In this document: piece after piece, positions 1 through 6,027 of the stretch | Position numbering within the stretch: position 1 is the stretch's first letter | Layout of the letters: the number at the start of each line of letters is the position of its first letter | Assembly: GCA_002310175.1 (NCBI GenBank) | Contig: DBYG01000036.1 | Coordinates: 1,316-19,484 of the forward strand | DNA: 18,169 nucleotides | Source: Bacteroidales bacterium UBA1192 | GTDB lineage: Bacteria; Bacteroidota; Bacteroidia; Bacteroidales; Bacteroidaceae | Reading direction: 5' to 3' | Notes under the pieces: generated by a model | What the model saw: only the letters and a program-made list of their open reading frames with translations | Database searches by the model: none | Told to the model about the DNA's origin: nothing | Made by a program: the position numbers and the translations under genes

Positions 1-77
1 AGTTTCTGATGAGCCTTGTAGTTGGACCATTTTTCAGCCAACGGGCCTTCGGGAATTTTTGAATCTATAGTAGCCAT
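1..77 (-). CDS. sdhA: Succinate dehydrogenase/fumarate reductase flavoprotein subunit, N-terminus only (partial)
   Basis: Only the first 25 residues are inside the window; the gene runs off the left edge. The visible protein begins MATIDSKIPEGPLAEKW, which I recognise as the N-terminus of the Bacteroides-type SdhA/FrdA flavoprotein. It precedes the FAD-binding fold, which lies outside the window. The protein would carry covalent FAD and interconvert succinate and fumarate on the cytoplasmic face of the membrane. It starts 19 nt after the sdhC stop on the same strand, so the two are co-transcribed in the usual order sdhC-sdhA-sdhB. In anaerobic Bacteroidales this complex works mainly as a fumarate reductase (family knowledge). 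No clear Shine-Dalgarno sequence is seen in the 19-nt gap. Confidence 0.85.
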   Translation of the reverse strand, partial: MATIDSKIPEGPLAEKWSNYKAHQK

Positions 78-96
78 ATTCAAATGCATTTACCGT

Positions 97-780
97 TTAA
101 CAAAGACTCTTGAAGAAATAGAAATATACAACGCTCAGGAATCCGAGAACAAGCAGTGTAACATATATGATACCTATTACCTGCCAGCGTTTCTGCCATT
201 TGGTGCCGCTCCAGCCTACAGTCTGGAACATGCTCCAGAATCCGTGTGAAAGATGGAACCAGAGAACTGCAAGCCATGCGGTATAGATGAGCACATTGTA
301 CCACTTGGAGAATGTGTACCGGATAAGTAATGCGCCGTCGGTAGGTGAAACTTCCTGTCCGTTGACAACGGCCTGTGAACCTATTAGCTCCTGCAGCTGC
401 ATCTTTGACCAGAAATGCATCAGGTGAACCAGCAGACCTATGCATACGATAAGACCCAGCACAAGCATGTTCTGTGAAGCCCACTCAACAGACTTGGGCC
501 TCTCTGTGACAGCATATCTCTCACTGCCGCGTGCCTTTCTGTTCTGAATGGTCAGGATAAAGGCATAAACAAAATGGAGGGCCATAAGAACGGCCAAGCC
601 TACAGTACCTACCAGTGCATACCAGTTGGCTCCCAGGAATTTGCAGATGGCATTGTATGCATCGGCCGAAAAAAGGGCCGCGCAGTTCATTGCCATGTGG
701 AATGTCAGGAACAGGATCAGAGCGGCACCGGTCACGCTCATCACCACTTTACGTCCGATTGAAGAATCAATTAACCACAT
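97..780 (-). CDS. sdhC: Succinate dehydrogenase/fumarate reductase cytochrome b subunit
   Basis: 227 residues, the normal size for the single-subunit di-heme membrane anchor (Wolinella FrdC-like, B-type). Five hydrophobic helices are visible, at roughly residues 12-32, 50-78, 102-125, 160-182 and 200-222. Candidate axial haem ligands are the helix histidines H28 (LTFHMAMN), H69 (ALHFVYAF), H119/H122 (LVHLMHFW) and H176/H179 (WFHLSHGFW). The subunit passes electrons between menaquinol and the flavoprotein/iron-sulfur subunits. It is the first gene of an operon with sdhA 19 nt downstream. The ATG at 778-780 gives the family N-terminus MWLIDSSIGRKVVMSVTG. Upstream lie a perfect TAnnTTTG box and a 9-bp inverted repeat that could control it. 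I see nothing broken in it. Confidence 0.95.
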   Translation of the reverse strand: MWLIDSSIGRKVVMSVTGAALILFLTFHMAMNCAALFSADAYNAICKFLGANWYALVGTVGLAVLMALHFVYAFILTIQNRKARGSERYAVTERPKSVEWASQNMLVLGLIVCIGLLVHLMHFWSKMQLQELIGSQAVVNGQEVSPTDGALLIRYTFSKWYNVLIYTAWLAVLWFHLSHGFWSMFQTVGWSGTKWQKRWQVIGIIYVTLLVLGFLSVVYFYFFKSLC

Positions 781-822
781 AAAAATTGAATTTGTTATTA
801 GTTTTTTGTTGTTTTCGGCAAA

Positions 823-853
823 ATGTCCGCAAATGTAACAAAAATGCGGACAT
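823..853 (-). promoter_or_regulatory. sdhC promoter -7 element inside a 9-bp inverted repeat (possible operator)
   Basis: On the minus strand TACATTTG (830-837) matches the Bacteroidota -7 consensus TAnnTTTG exactly. A TTG about 23 nt upstream is the best -33 candidate, but the spacing is longer than usual. Flanking it is a perfect 9-bp inverted repeat, ATGTCCGCA (823-831) and TGCGGACAT (845-853), with a 13-nt spacer holding most of the -7 box. Transcription would start near 824, leaving a leader of about 45 nt, so the repeat would act as DNA (a dimeric regulator site). An alternative is that it is a terminator stem for the upstream gene at 882-2771: on the minus strand the second arm is followed by TTTTGCC, only a short T-run. 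Confidence 0.6.
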
Positions 854-881
854 AAATTAACAATCTGCCCTATTATAATGA

Positions 882-2771
882 TTAATAACGGAAAACCCTG
901 TATGAATGGGGTCTTAAGCTGACTCTGAAAGTAGAGCTTGCATTCCGGCTGTTAAACTGCATCTCCATGCCCCCTCTTATATCTGTTCCCTGCAGTAAAT
1001 CAGTCACATGATCAACCCTGGGCCCATCGGAGGTCTGGATTCTGACTGTAATGTCAACGTCCTCATCCAGAAATGATTCAACAATGAAGGTATTGTTGTC
1101 ATAAACGAAGAGCGATACTCCGGACGGCCCCTGAATGGAGACAGGCATCGTCCTTGAGCTCAAAGTCTGACGAAGACTGTTCAGGACAGGATTGGGAAGA
1201 TTGTAAAGGTCCGCAAAATTATCAGGAACCACCAGCAGATATACCGTACCTTTGGAATATACATCTCTGTGCAGGAACGGCCAACCCAAGCCGGAGTCCA
1301 TTCCTGAGATCATCTCCCACGAGTCATTGGTCTTGTACATGACCTGCTGCATCAGGATGGGTTTGGGCACATCCAGCATCTGCCCTCCTGTCATGAAGCT
1401 GCTCACGAGTGCCTTACGGTCCGTATATTCCAGATCCACGATTTTCTCTATCCCGTGTCCCTGCATAGCGCGCAGGAATCCGGCTGTTATCAGGATGTCT
1501 TTTCCGGAGCGCAAGTGCTTGTCCATCTTTTTTATTATATCGGGATCAGCCTTGGCCTGCTCAGTCAGTATCACGAGATTGGCATCGGAGGGGAACTCAG
1601 GAACTATATCCATGGGTATTCCTATCATGCCGAAATAGTTCTGGAGGAACTCCTCGCCGGTTGACTGATAAGGCTTGTAGCTTTTTATACCTATAGGATT
1701 GCCCAGGAAGCCGATGGTACGGTCAACCTGCTCCATCGTGAAGCCGGCAGCCCTGGCCATTGTGGTGGGAGTGACTGTCTTGCCGTTCAGGTTGACGGGT
1801 TTCATCATATCATCATAGCTGAAACTGGTTCCGCCTTCCTCCTGCCAGGGAGCACGGTATGAGCTGCGTAGCGGATTGAGCATCTGACGGTAATCAAACA
1901 TGGTCATCTCCGGAGCCTTGGCAAAAACCGTAAGCCACAGTTGCTCGCTGTAACGGTCAATATAACGCATTCCGCCGGTATCCACCCAGCCGCCACCGTT
2001 GTGACCGGGGTTCAGATTATCGAAGTATCTCCATATCAGATAGCTCTCATACGGCTGCAGATGCTGGTTGCTGCGGACCGCATCACGTGTCTCTGTTCCG
2101 GTATAGATGCCGTCAAAATGTTTAGGGCCGAAATCCAGGTCAAAACCCAATGCCGGGAAATGGTCATACCAGTTGGGGTATTTGATTATCACTTTCACAT
2201 TCTTGTTCACCTTTCTTGCCGGCCCCAAAATGACATTCATGGCAGCATCATCCATCAGCTCAAGCCTGTAGTCCGTCCATGAACGGTCACCCTTGGCTTC
2301 CACACAATAGTCGCATTTACAGTCCGTGAAAAAGAAATCATCCAGAATGATCTCATCGAACAGACTTGCCGTAAGCTCTATTATCTCCTTGGCTTTGGCC
2401 CTCTCCTCAGGGTTCTTATAGCAGAATGTCTGGAATGAGTTAGCCTCACTGATAGTATAGGTGATTCCTCCGGCCACTTCCACTCCACGGTCCCTGAAGA
2501 ACTTGATTATCCGTTTCATGTCTTCGGCCTTGACAATGTTCAGGTCACGATGAGTCTCAAGATATATCTTGTCAACCTTCATCTGTGAAGAGATGATGTT
2601 CCACGTGGAATCCAGCCATGTGGGGTCAACCATACGCTGAACCTCATAAGCACGGGTATAGACTGAAACTTTAAAGTTCCGGTAGTTTTCGTTTGATGCA
2701 GGAACGGCCGAAAAACACACTGCGGACATACACAACAGCGAAGCCGCCATAATTGTTCTCATTGATTTCAT
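882..2771 (-). CDS. Secreted TIM-barrel protein, glycoside-hydrolase-like, substrate unknown
   Basis: 629 residues. Residues 1-25 look like a Sec signal peptide (hydrophobic core, AVPA at the cut), so the protein is probably periplasmic or exported; the cysteines at 14 and 19 do not form a good lipobox. Residues about 31-330 read as a (beta/alpha)8 barrel, with EVAGGITYTISEA, a strand IILDDFFF (D144, D145), a cysteine cluster C151-x-C153-xx-C156 that could bind a metal, and GIYTGTETRD (E227) as a possible second acid. Residues about 355-440 resemble the glutamine-amidotransferase-like domain found in GH42-type beta-galactosidases. About 540-629 resembles a beta-sandwich. I cannot name a CAZy family. 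It stands alone, with a perfect -7 box upstream and no SusC/SusD neighbour in view. Confidence 0.6.
   Translation of the reverse strand: MKSMRTIMAASLLCMSAVCFSAVPASNENYRNFKVSVYTRAYEVQRMVDPTWLDSTWNIISSQMKVDKIYLETHRDLNIVKAEDMKRIIKFFRDRGVEVAGGITYTISEANSFQTFCYKNPEERAKAKEIIELTASLFDEIILDDFFFTDCKCDYCVEAKGDRSWTDYRLELMDDAAMNVILGPARKVNKNVKVIIKYPNWYDHFPALGFDLDFGPKHFDGIYTGTETRDAVRSNQHLQPYESYLIWRYFDNLNPGHNGGGWVDTGGMRYIDRYSEQLWLTVFAKAPEMTMFDYRQMLNPLRSSYRAPWQEEGGTSFSYDDMMKPVNLNGKTVTPTTMARAAGFTMEQVDRTIGFLGNPIGIKSYKPYQSTGEEFLQNYFGMIGIPMDIVPEFPSDANLVILTEQAKADPDIIKKMDKHLRSGKDILITAGFLRAMQGHGIEKIVDLEYTDRKALVSSFMTGGQMLDVPKPILMQQVMYKTNDSWEMISGMDSGLGWPFLHRDVYSKGTVYLLVVPDNFADLYNLPNPVLNSLRQTLSSRTMPVSIQGPSGVSLFVYDNNTFIVESFLDEDVDITVRIQTSDGPRVDHVTDLLQGTDIRGGMEMQFNSRNASSTFRVSLRPHSYRVFRY
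2597..2612. other. Degenerate parS-like palindrome inside a coding region
   Basis: TGTTCCACGTGGAATC matches the symmetric parS palindrome TGTTCCACGTGGAACA at 14 of 16 positions; the two mismatches are the last two bases. It lies inside the gene at 882-2771, about 2.9 kb from the perfect site at 5453-5468. ParB tolerates some end mismatches (family knowledge), and parS sites come in clusters, so weak binding is possible. Chance is also plausible, because the codons encode an ordinary protein segment. Confidence 0.3.
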
Positions 2772-2826
2772 CGGATATTTTGTTTAGGTTAGATATCGCG
2801 TATGCCAGCAACTGGATGTTCTTTTG

Positions 2827-2852
2827 CAAATATAATAAAAGTTGCATATTTG
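2827..2852 (-). promoter_or_regulatory. Promoter of the secreted protein gene with a 7-bp inverted repeat
   Basis: TATATTTG on the minus strand (2827-2834) is a perfect TAnnTTTG -7 box; transcription would begin near 2820, about 49 nt before the ATG. The best -33 candidate is a TTG at 2858-2860, 23 nt away and longer than typical. The -7 box is one arm of a 7-bp inverted repeat, CAAATAT (2827-2833) and ATATTTG (2846-2852), with a 12-nt spacer. This could be a regulator site or simply a product of AT-rich sequence. Confidence 0.5.
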
Positions 2853-2880
2853 TTGGGCAACAGGATGGATTGAAAAAATA

Positions 2881-3396
2881 TTATACGCCGACACCCATGA
2901 TATAGTCATTCATGTAAAAACCGTTGCCAATGGGGAAATCCCCTTGCCGTAGTATAGTCAAACCCTCCTTTAAGTAGAATCCCACGGCAGGGTTATTTCT
3001 GTTTACATTCAGCTCTATCCTGGCTCTAACACCCGAATGATTATCCCTGACATGCTGCTTGGCAGTTTCCAGAAGCCTGTGCCCAAACCCTGAACCCTGA
3101 GCCAATGGCATAACGTATATCTTCTCCAGATGCCACACCTCAGTTCCATCCTCATCAACACTATCCTTCCTGACCGACACATAACCTTGCGGTTCATCCT
3201 TGACCCGGGCAATGTAATAAACATGCCCTCTATCCACCTGATCCTTCAGGCTAGGCAGAGAATACATCCATTCCATCATATAATCCATCTGCTCCGGTGA
3301 TAGTATAGTCTTGTAAGTCTCCCTGAAAACCACCTCCGCCATCTCATGAATGGTTTGCAGGTCTTTTTCGCAAGCACGCTTTATACTGATATCCAT
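2881..3396 (-). CDS. GNAT-family N-acetyltransferase
   Basis: 171 residues from the ATG at 3394-3396. An upstream in-frame start would add 49 residues that look non-coding and run through the promoter region, so I prefer MDISIKRACEKD. The protein has the GNAT fold: an N-terminal helix region, a beta4 strand with EVWHLEKIYVMPLAQ (about 86-100), the acetyl-CoA loop QGSGFG (100-105) followed by a long helix, and a C-terminal motif NRNNPAVGFYLKEGLTILRQ (about 132-151). It transfers an acetyl group from acetyl-CoA to an amine; the substrate cannot be read from the sequence. It is divergent from mnmG. An AGGAA lies a few bases before the ATG. After the stop there is a short T-run (TATTTTTT) without a convincing hairpin. 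Confidence 0.85.
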   Translation of the reverse strand: MDISIKRACEKDLQTIHEMAEVVFRETYKTILSPEQMDYMMEWMYSLPSLKDQVDRGHVYYIARVKDEPQGYVSVRKDSVDEDGTEVWHLEKIYVMPLAQGSGFGHRLLETAKQHVRDNHSGVRARIELNVNRNNPAVGFYLKEGLTILRQGDFPIGNGFYMNDYIMGVGV

Positions 3397-3413
3397 TTCC
3401 TGAATGTTTGAGG

Positions 3414-3432
3414 CAAATGTACTACAAATATA
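3414..3432 (-). promoter_or_regulatory. Two tandem -7 elements for the GNAT gene
   Basis: On the minus strand TATATTTG (3425-3432) and TACATTTG (3414-3421) both match TAnnTTTG perfectly, 11 bp apart. The nearer one would start transcription about 10 nt before the ATG, the other about 20 nt. No good TTTG -33 element is seen at the usual distance for either. Confidence 0.45.
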
Positions 3433-3487
3433 CCAATGTAAGATAATAGGGATGCTTCTCTTTGCAGCTACTTTCCAATTGCAGGGA

Positions 3488-3528
3488 GCCGGATACCCGG
3501 CGGTGTTTCCAAAACAAACAGAAACACC
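3488..3528. promoter_or_regulatory. Two adjacent stem-loops upstream of mnmG
   Basis: First stem: GCCGG (3488-3492), 4-nt loop, CCGGC (3497-3501). Directly after it: GGTGTTTC (3502-3509), 11-nt loop, GAAACACC (3521-3528). On the plus strand the second stem is followed by CCTATTTTGTT, giving the look of an attenuator or terminator just before mnmG. If mnmG is transcribed from the box at 3554 the structures lie upstream of the start and would act as DNA; if a promoter lies further upstream they would be in the leader RNA. Confidence 0.4.
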
Positions 3529-3553
3529 CCTATTTTGTTCCAATAATTTGCAG

Positions 3554-3561
3554 TAACTTTG
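3554..3561 (+). promoter_or_regulatory. -7 element of the mnmG operon
   Basis: TAACTTTG matches the TAnnTTTG consensus exactly and ends 8 nt before the ATG of mnmG (3570). A TTTG at 3534-3537 could be the -33 element, but the 16-nt spacing is short of the usual 19-21. If this box is used, the transcript would start within a few nucleotides of the start codon. Confidence 0.45.
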
Positions 3562-3569
3562 AAACTCGT

Positions 3570-5444
3570 ATGGACTTCAAGTATGATGTGATAGTAATCG
3601 GCGCCGGACATGCCGGATGTGAGGCCGCCGCCGCTGCCGCCCAGATGGGTTCCAAGACCTGTCTGATAACCATGGATATGAACAAGATTGCCCAGATGAG
3701 CTGCAATCCTGCTGTTGGCGGAATAGCTAAAGGTCAGATTGTAAGGGAGATAGATGCACTTGGGGGCCATATGGGATTAGTTACGGACAGGACAGCTATA
3801 CAGTTCCGCATACTTAACCGATCCAAAGGCCCCGCCATGTGGAGCCCCCGGGCACAATGCGACCGAGCCAAATTCATCTGGGCCTGGCGCAGCGTACTTG
3901 AGAACCAACCGGGTCTGAACATTTGGCAGGACACTGTGACAGAATTACTTGTAAAAGATAGTCAAGTCGTTGGTTTAAAAACACTTGAGGGAGCTGAGTT
4001 TTCTTGTAAATGCGTAGTTTTGACCGCTGGAACATTCCTGAACGGACTCATGCATATAGGTCGTGTAACAATGCCCGGCGGACGTATATCGGAACCCGCA
4101 TCATACCTGCTTACAGAATCCATAACCCGTCACGGCATACATACCGGCCGAATGAAAACCGGTACTCCCGTTCGTATAGACAGCCGCAGCGTACACTTCG
4201 AAGAGATGGAGCGCCAGGACGGTGAGAATGATTTCCACCGATTCTCATTCATGGGCAGTGAACGTCATCTCAAACAGATGTGTTGCTGGACTACTTATAC
4301 CAATGAGCATGTACATGAAGTGCTCCGTTCCGGACTGGCAGACTCACCTCTGTATAACGGACAGATCAAAAGCATCGGCCCCCGATACTGCCCCAGCATA
4401 GAAACCAAACTGGTAACATTCCCTGACCGCGACCAGCACCAGCTGTTTCTGGAACCTGAGGGCGAGAACACCACCGAGATGTACCTGAACGGATTCTCGT
4501 CATCCATGCCCATGGATATCCAGATCCGTGCGCTGAAAGAGATTCCGGCTTTCCGGGACCTTGTTATCTACAGGCCGGGATACGCCATAGAGTATGACTA
4601 TTTTGACCCCACACAACTCAAGCACACCCTTGAGTCAAAGCTTGTATCAGGTCTCTTTATGGCCGGACAGGTAAACGGCACCACAGGATATGAGGAGGCC
4701 GGCGGCCAAGGCATACTGGCAGGAATCAACGCTCACATAAACTGCCACGGAGGTAAGCCGTTCACTCTGGCGCGGGATGAAGCGTATATAGGAGTTCTGG
4801 TGGATGACCTCATCACAAAAGGAGTTGATGAGCCTTACCGTATGTTCACCTCAAGGGCGGAGTACCGCATACTGCTGCGTCAGGATGATGCTGACCTGCG
4901 CCTGACCGGACGCGCCTACGACATTGGTTTGGCCACAAAGGAGCGTTATGACCTAATGTGCTCCAAACGCAACGAGATAAACCGGATTGTAGAGTTTGCC
5001 AAGGAGTTCTCTGTAAAACCCGCTCTCATAAACCAAGCCTTGGAGCAGCTTGGAACCACGCCCCTGCGTGAAGGATGCAAGCTTGCTGACCTGATAGAGA
5101 GACCACAGCTGACTCTGGAAAACCTGTCTCAGTACATACATGCCTTAAAGGAAGAACTTGGCAAAACACCGGCCGACCGCAAGGACGAGATTATTGAAGC
5201 TGCGGAAATCCTGATGAAATACAGCGGATATATAAACCGCGAAAGGCTCATTGCCGATAAGATGAAACGTCTGGAGGACATTCGCATAAAGGGGCGTTTT
5301 GATTACAACACACTGCAATCACTCTCCACAGAATGCAGGCAGAAACTTATCAGGCATGACCCCGAAACTCTGGCCGAAGCAAGCCGTATTCCCGGCGTTT
5401 CGCCCAGCGATATCAACGTTCTGCTTGTATTATTGAACAGATAG
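3570..5444 (+). CDS. mnmG: tRNA uridine-5-carboxymethylaminomethyl(34) synthesis enzyme MnmG (GidA)
   Basis: 624 residues, the usual MnmG size. With MnmE it installs the carboxymethylaminomethyl group on wobble U34 of several tRNAs, using FAD and methylene-tetrahydrofolate. Visible signs: the FAD-binding GAGHAG (11-16) after a beta strand; SCNPAVGGIAKG with C45; the first GidA signature GPRYCPSIE with C274; the second signature AGQVNGTTGYEEAGGQG (365-381); the arginine-rich motif FTSRAEYRILLRQDDAD; and the C-terminal helical region ending SRIPGVSPSDINVLLVLLNR, which contacts MnmE. I use the ATG at 3570 because it gives the family start MDFKYDVIVIGAG; an in-frame extension of 36 codons upstream crosses the regulatory region. 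It is the first gene of the operon with apt, uvrC, dtd and deoC. It looks GC-richer than the genes that follow. Confidence 0.97.
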   Translation: MDFKYDVIVIGAGHAGCEAAAAAAQMGSKTCLITMDMNKIAQMSCNPAVGGIAKGQIVREIDALGGHMGLVTDRTAIQFRILNRSKGPAMWSPRAQCDRAKFIWAWRSVLENQPGLNIWQDTVTELLVKDSQVVGLKTLEGAEFSCKCVVLTAGTFLNGLMHIGRVTMPGGRISEPASYLLTESITRHGIHTGRMKTGTPVRIDSRSVHFEEMERQDGENDFHRFSFMGSERHLKQMCCWTTYTNEHVHEVLRSGLADSPLYNGQIKSIGPRYCPSIETKLVTFPDRDQHQLFLEPEGENTTEMYLNGFSSSMPMDIQIRALKEIPAFRDLVIYRPGYAIEYDYFDPTQLKHTLESKLVSGLFMAGQVNGTTGYEEAGGQGILAGINAHINCHGGKPFTLARDEAYIGVLVDDLITKGVDEPYRMFTSRAEYRILLRQDDADLRLTGRAYDIGLATKERYDLMCSKRNEINRIVEFAKEFSVKPALINQALEQLGTTPLREGCKLADLIERPQLTLENLSQYIHALKEELGKTPADRKDEIIEAAEILMKYSGYINRERLIADKMKRLEDIRIKGRFDYNTLQSLSTECRQKLIRHDPETLAEASRIPGVSPSDINVLLVLLNR

Positions 5445-5452
5445 ACAGAAAA

Positions 5453-5468
5453 TGTTCCACGTGAAACA
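5453..5468. other. parS: parS chromosome partition site (ParB-binding)
   Basis: TGTTCCACGTGAAACA is a 16/16 match to the near-palindromic parS sequence known from Bacillus subtilis and conserved across most bacterial phyla. ParB (Spo0J) loads here, spreads along DNA as a CTP-dependent clamp, and recruits ParA and SMC to segregate the replication-origin region. The site lies in the 36-nt gap between the mnmG stop and the apt start, so it does not disturb a protein. An exact 16-bp match is very unlikely by chance in a window this size. parS sites normally lie near the replication origin, so this predicts that the window is in the origin-proximal part of the chromosome. No parA or parB gene is in view. 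Confidence 0.9.
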
Positions 5469-5480
5469 AAAAAATACACT

Positions 5481-6026
5481 ATGAGTAAAGAGTCACTTAT
5501 AAGCCATCTGCGAAACATTCCCGACTATCCAATGGAGGGAGTACAGTTCAAGGACGTAACATCATGGTTCATGAATCCTGATGACATGAATGAGATTGTA
5601 GATTCGCTCTATGAAATGTATAAAGACAAGGGAATAACAAAGGTTTGCGGTGTTGAATCAAGGGGATTCATCATCGGGGCAGCCCTTGCGTACAAACTGA
5701 ACGCCGGTTTCATTCCTATCCGCAAGCCTGGTAAACTTCCTTATGAAAAGGTAAGTATAGAATACAAGAAGGAGTACGGGTTTGACAGGGTTGAAATGCA
5801 CAAGGATTCTGTCAGTAACGATGACACCGTACTCATTCACGATGACCTTCTGGCCACAGGTGGTACACTGCTTGCGTCTTATGAACTGGTTAAGTCATTC
5901 AAGCCAAAGCAGATTATGATAAACTGCATAATAGAGCTTACCAACTTCCACTCAAAGGAAAAATTCCCCAAGGATTGTCCTGTTGACAGTTTTATAGAAA
6001 TAGACGAATTTGAAGGAATAAACTGA
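5481..6026 (+). CDS. apt: Adenine phosphoribosyltransferase
   Basis: 181 residues, typical for Apt. It salvages adenine to AMP using PRPP in the cytoplasm. The PRPP-binding loop VLIHDDLLATGGT is at 117-129, with the acidic pair D121-D122. Other family motifs are the N-terminal RNIPDYPMEGVQFKDVT (11-27), the ESRGF segment (59-63) and RKPGKLP (81-87). The start at 5481 follows mnmG by 36 nt, a gap that holds parS and no strong Shine-Dalgarno sequence. The stop is one nucleotide before the uvrC TTG start, so the two are likely translationally coupled. Confidence 0.96.
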   Translation: MSKESLISHLRNIPDYPMEGVQFKDVTSWFMNPDDMNEIVDSLYEMYKDKGITKVCGVESRGFIIGAALAYKLNAGFIPIRKPGKLPYEKVSIEYKKEYGFDRVEMHKDSVSNDDTVLIHDDLLATGGTLLASYELVKSFKPKQIMINCIIELTNFHSKEKFPKDCPVDSFIEIDEFEGIN

Positions 6027-6027
6027 C

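Noticed and set aside
2084..2089. CACGTG core as another possible parS
   Set aside because: The flanking bases do not match TGTTC/GAACA; only the 6-bp core is shared.
2700..2771. Lipoprotein signal on the protein at 882-2771
   Set aside because: The cysteines at residues 14 and 19 are preceded by residues that do not fit a lipobox (methionine follows C14; valine is at -1 of C19); an ordinary Sec signal ending near AVPA fits better.
3397..3543. 49-residue N-terminal extension of the GNAT gene on the minus strand
   Set aside because: It runs through the promoter boxes and hairpins, has no acetyltransferase similarity, and the inner ATG at 3396 has an AGGAA site and the family start.
3462..3569. 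36-codon extension of mnmG upstream of 3570
   Set aside because: The MnmG family starts directly before the FAD-binding strand; the extension covers the divergent regulatory region.
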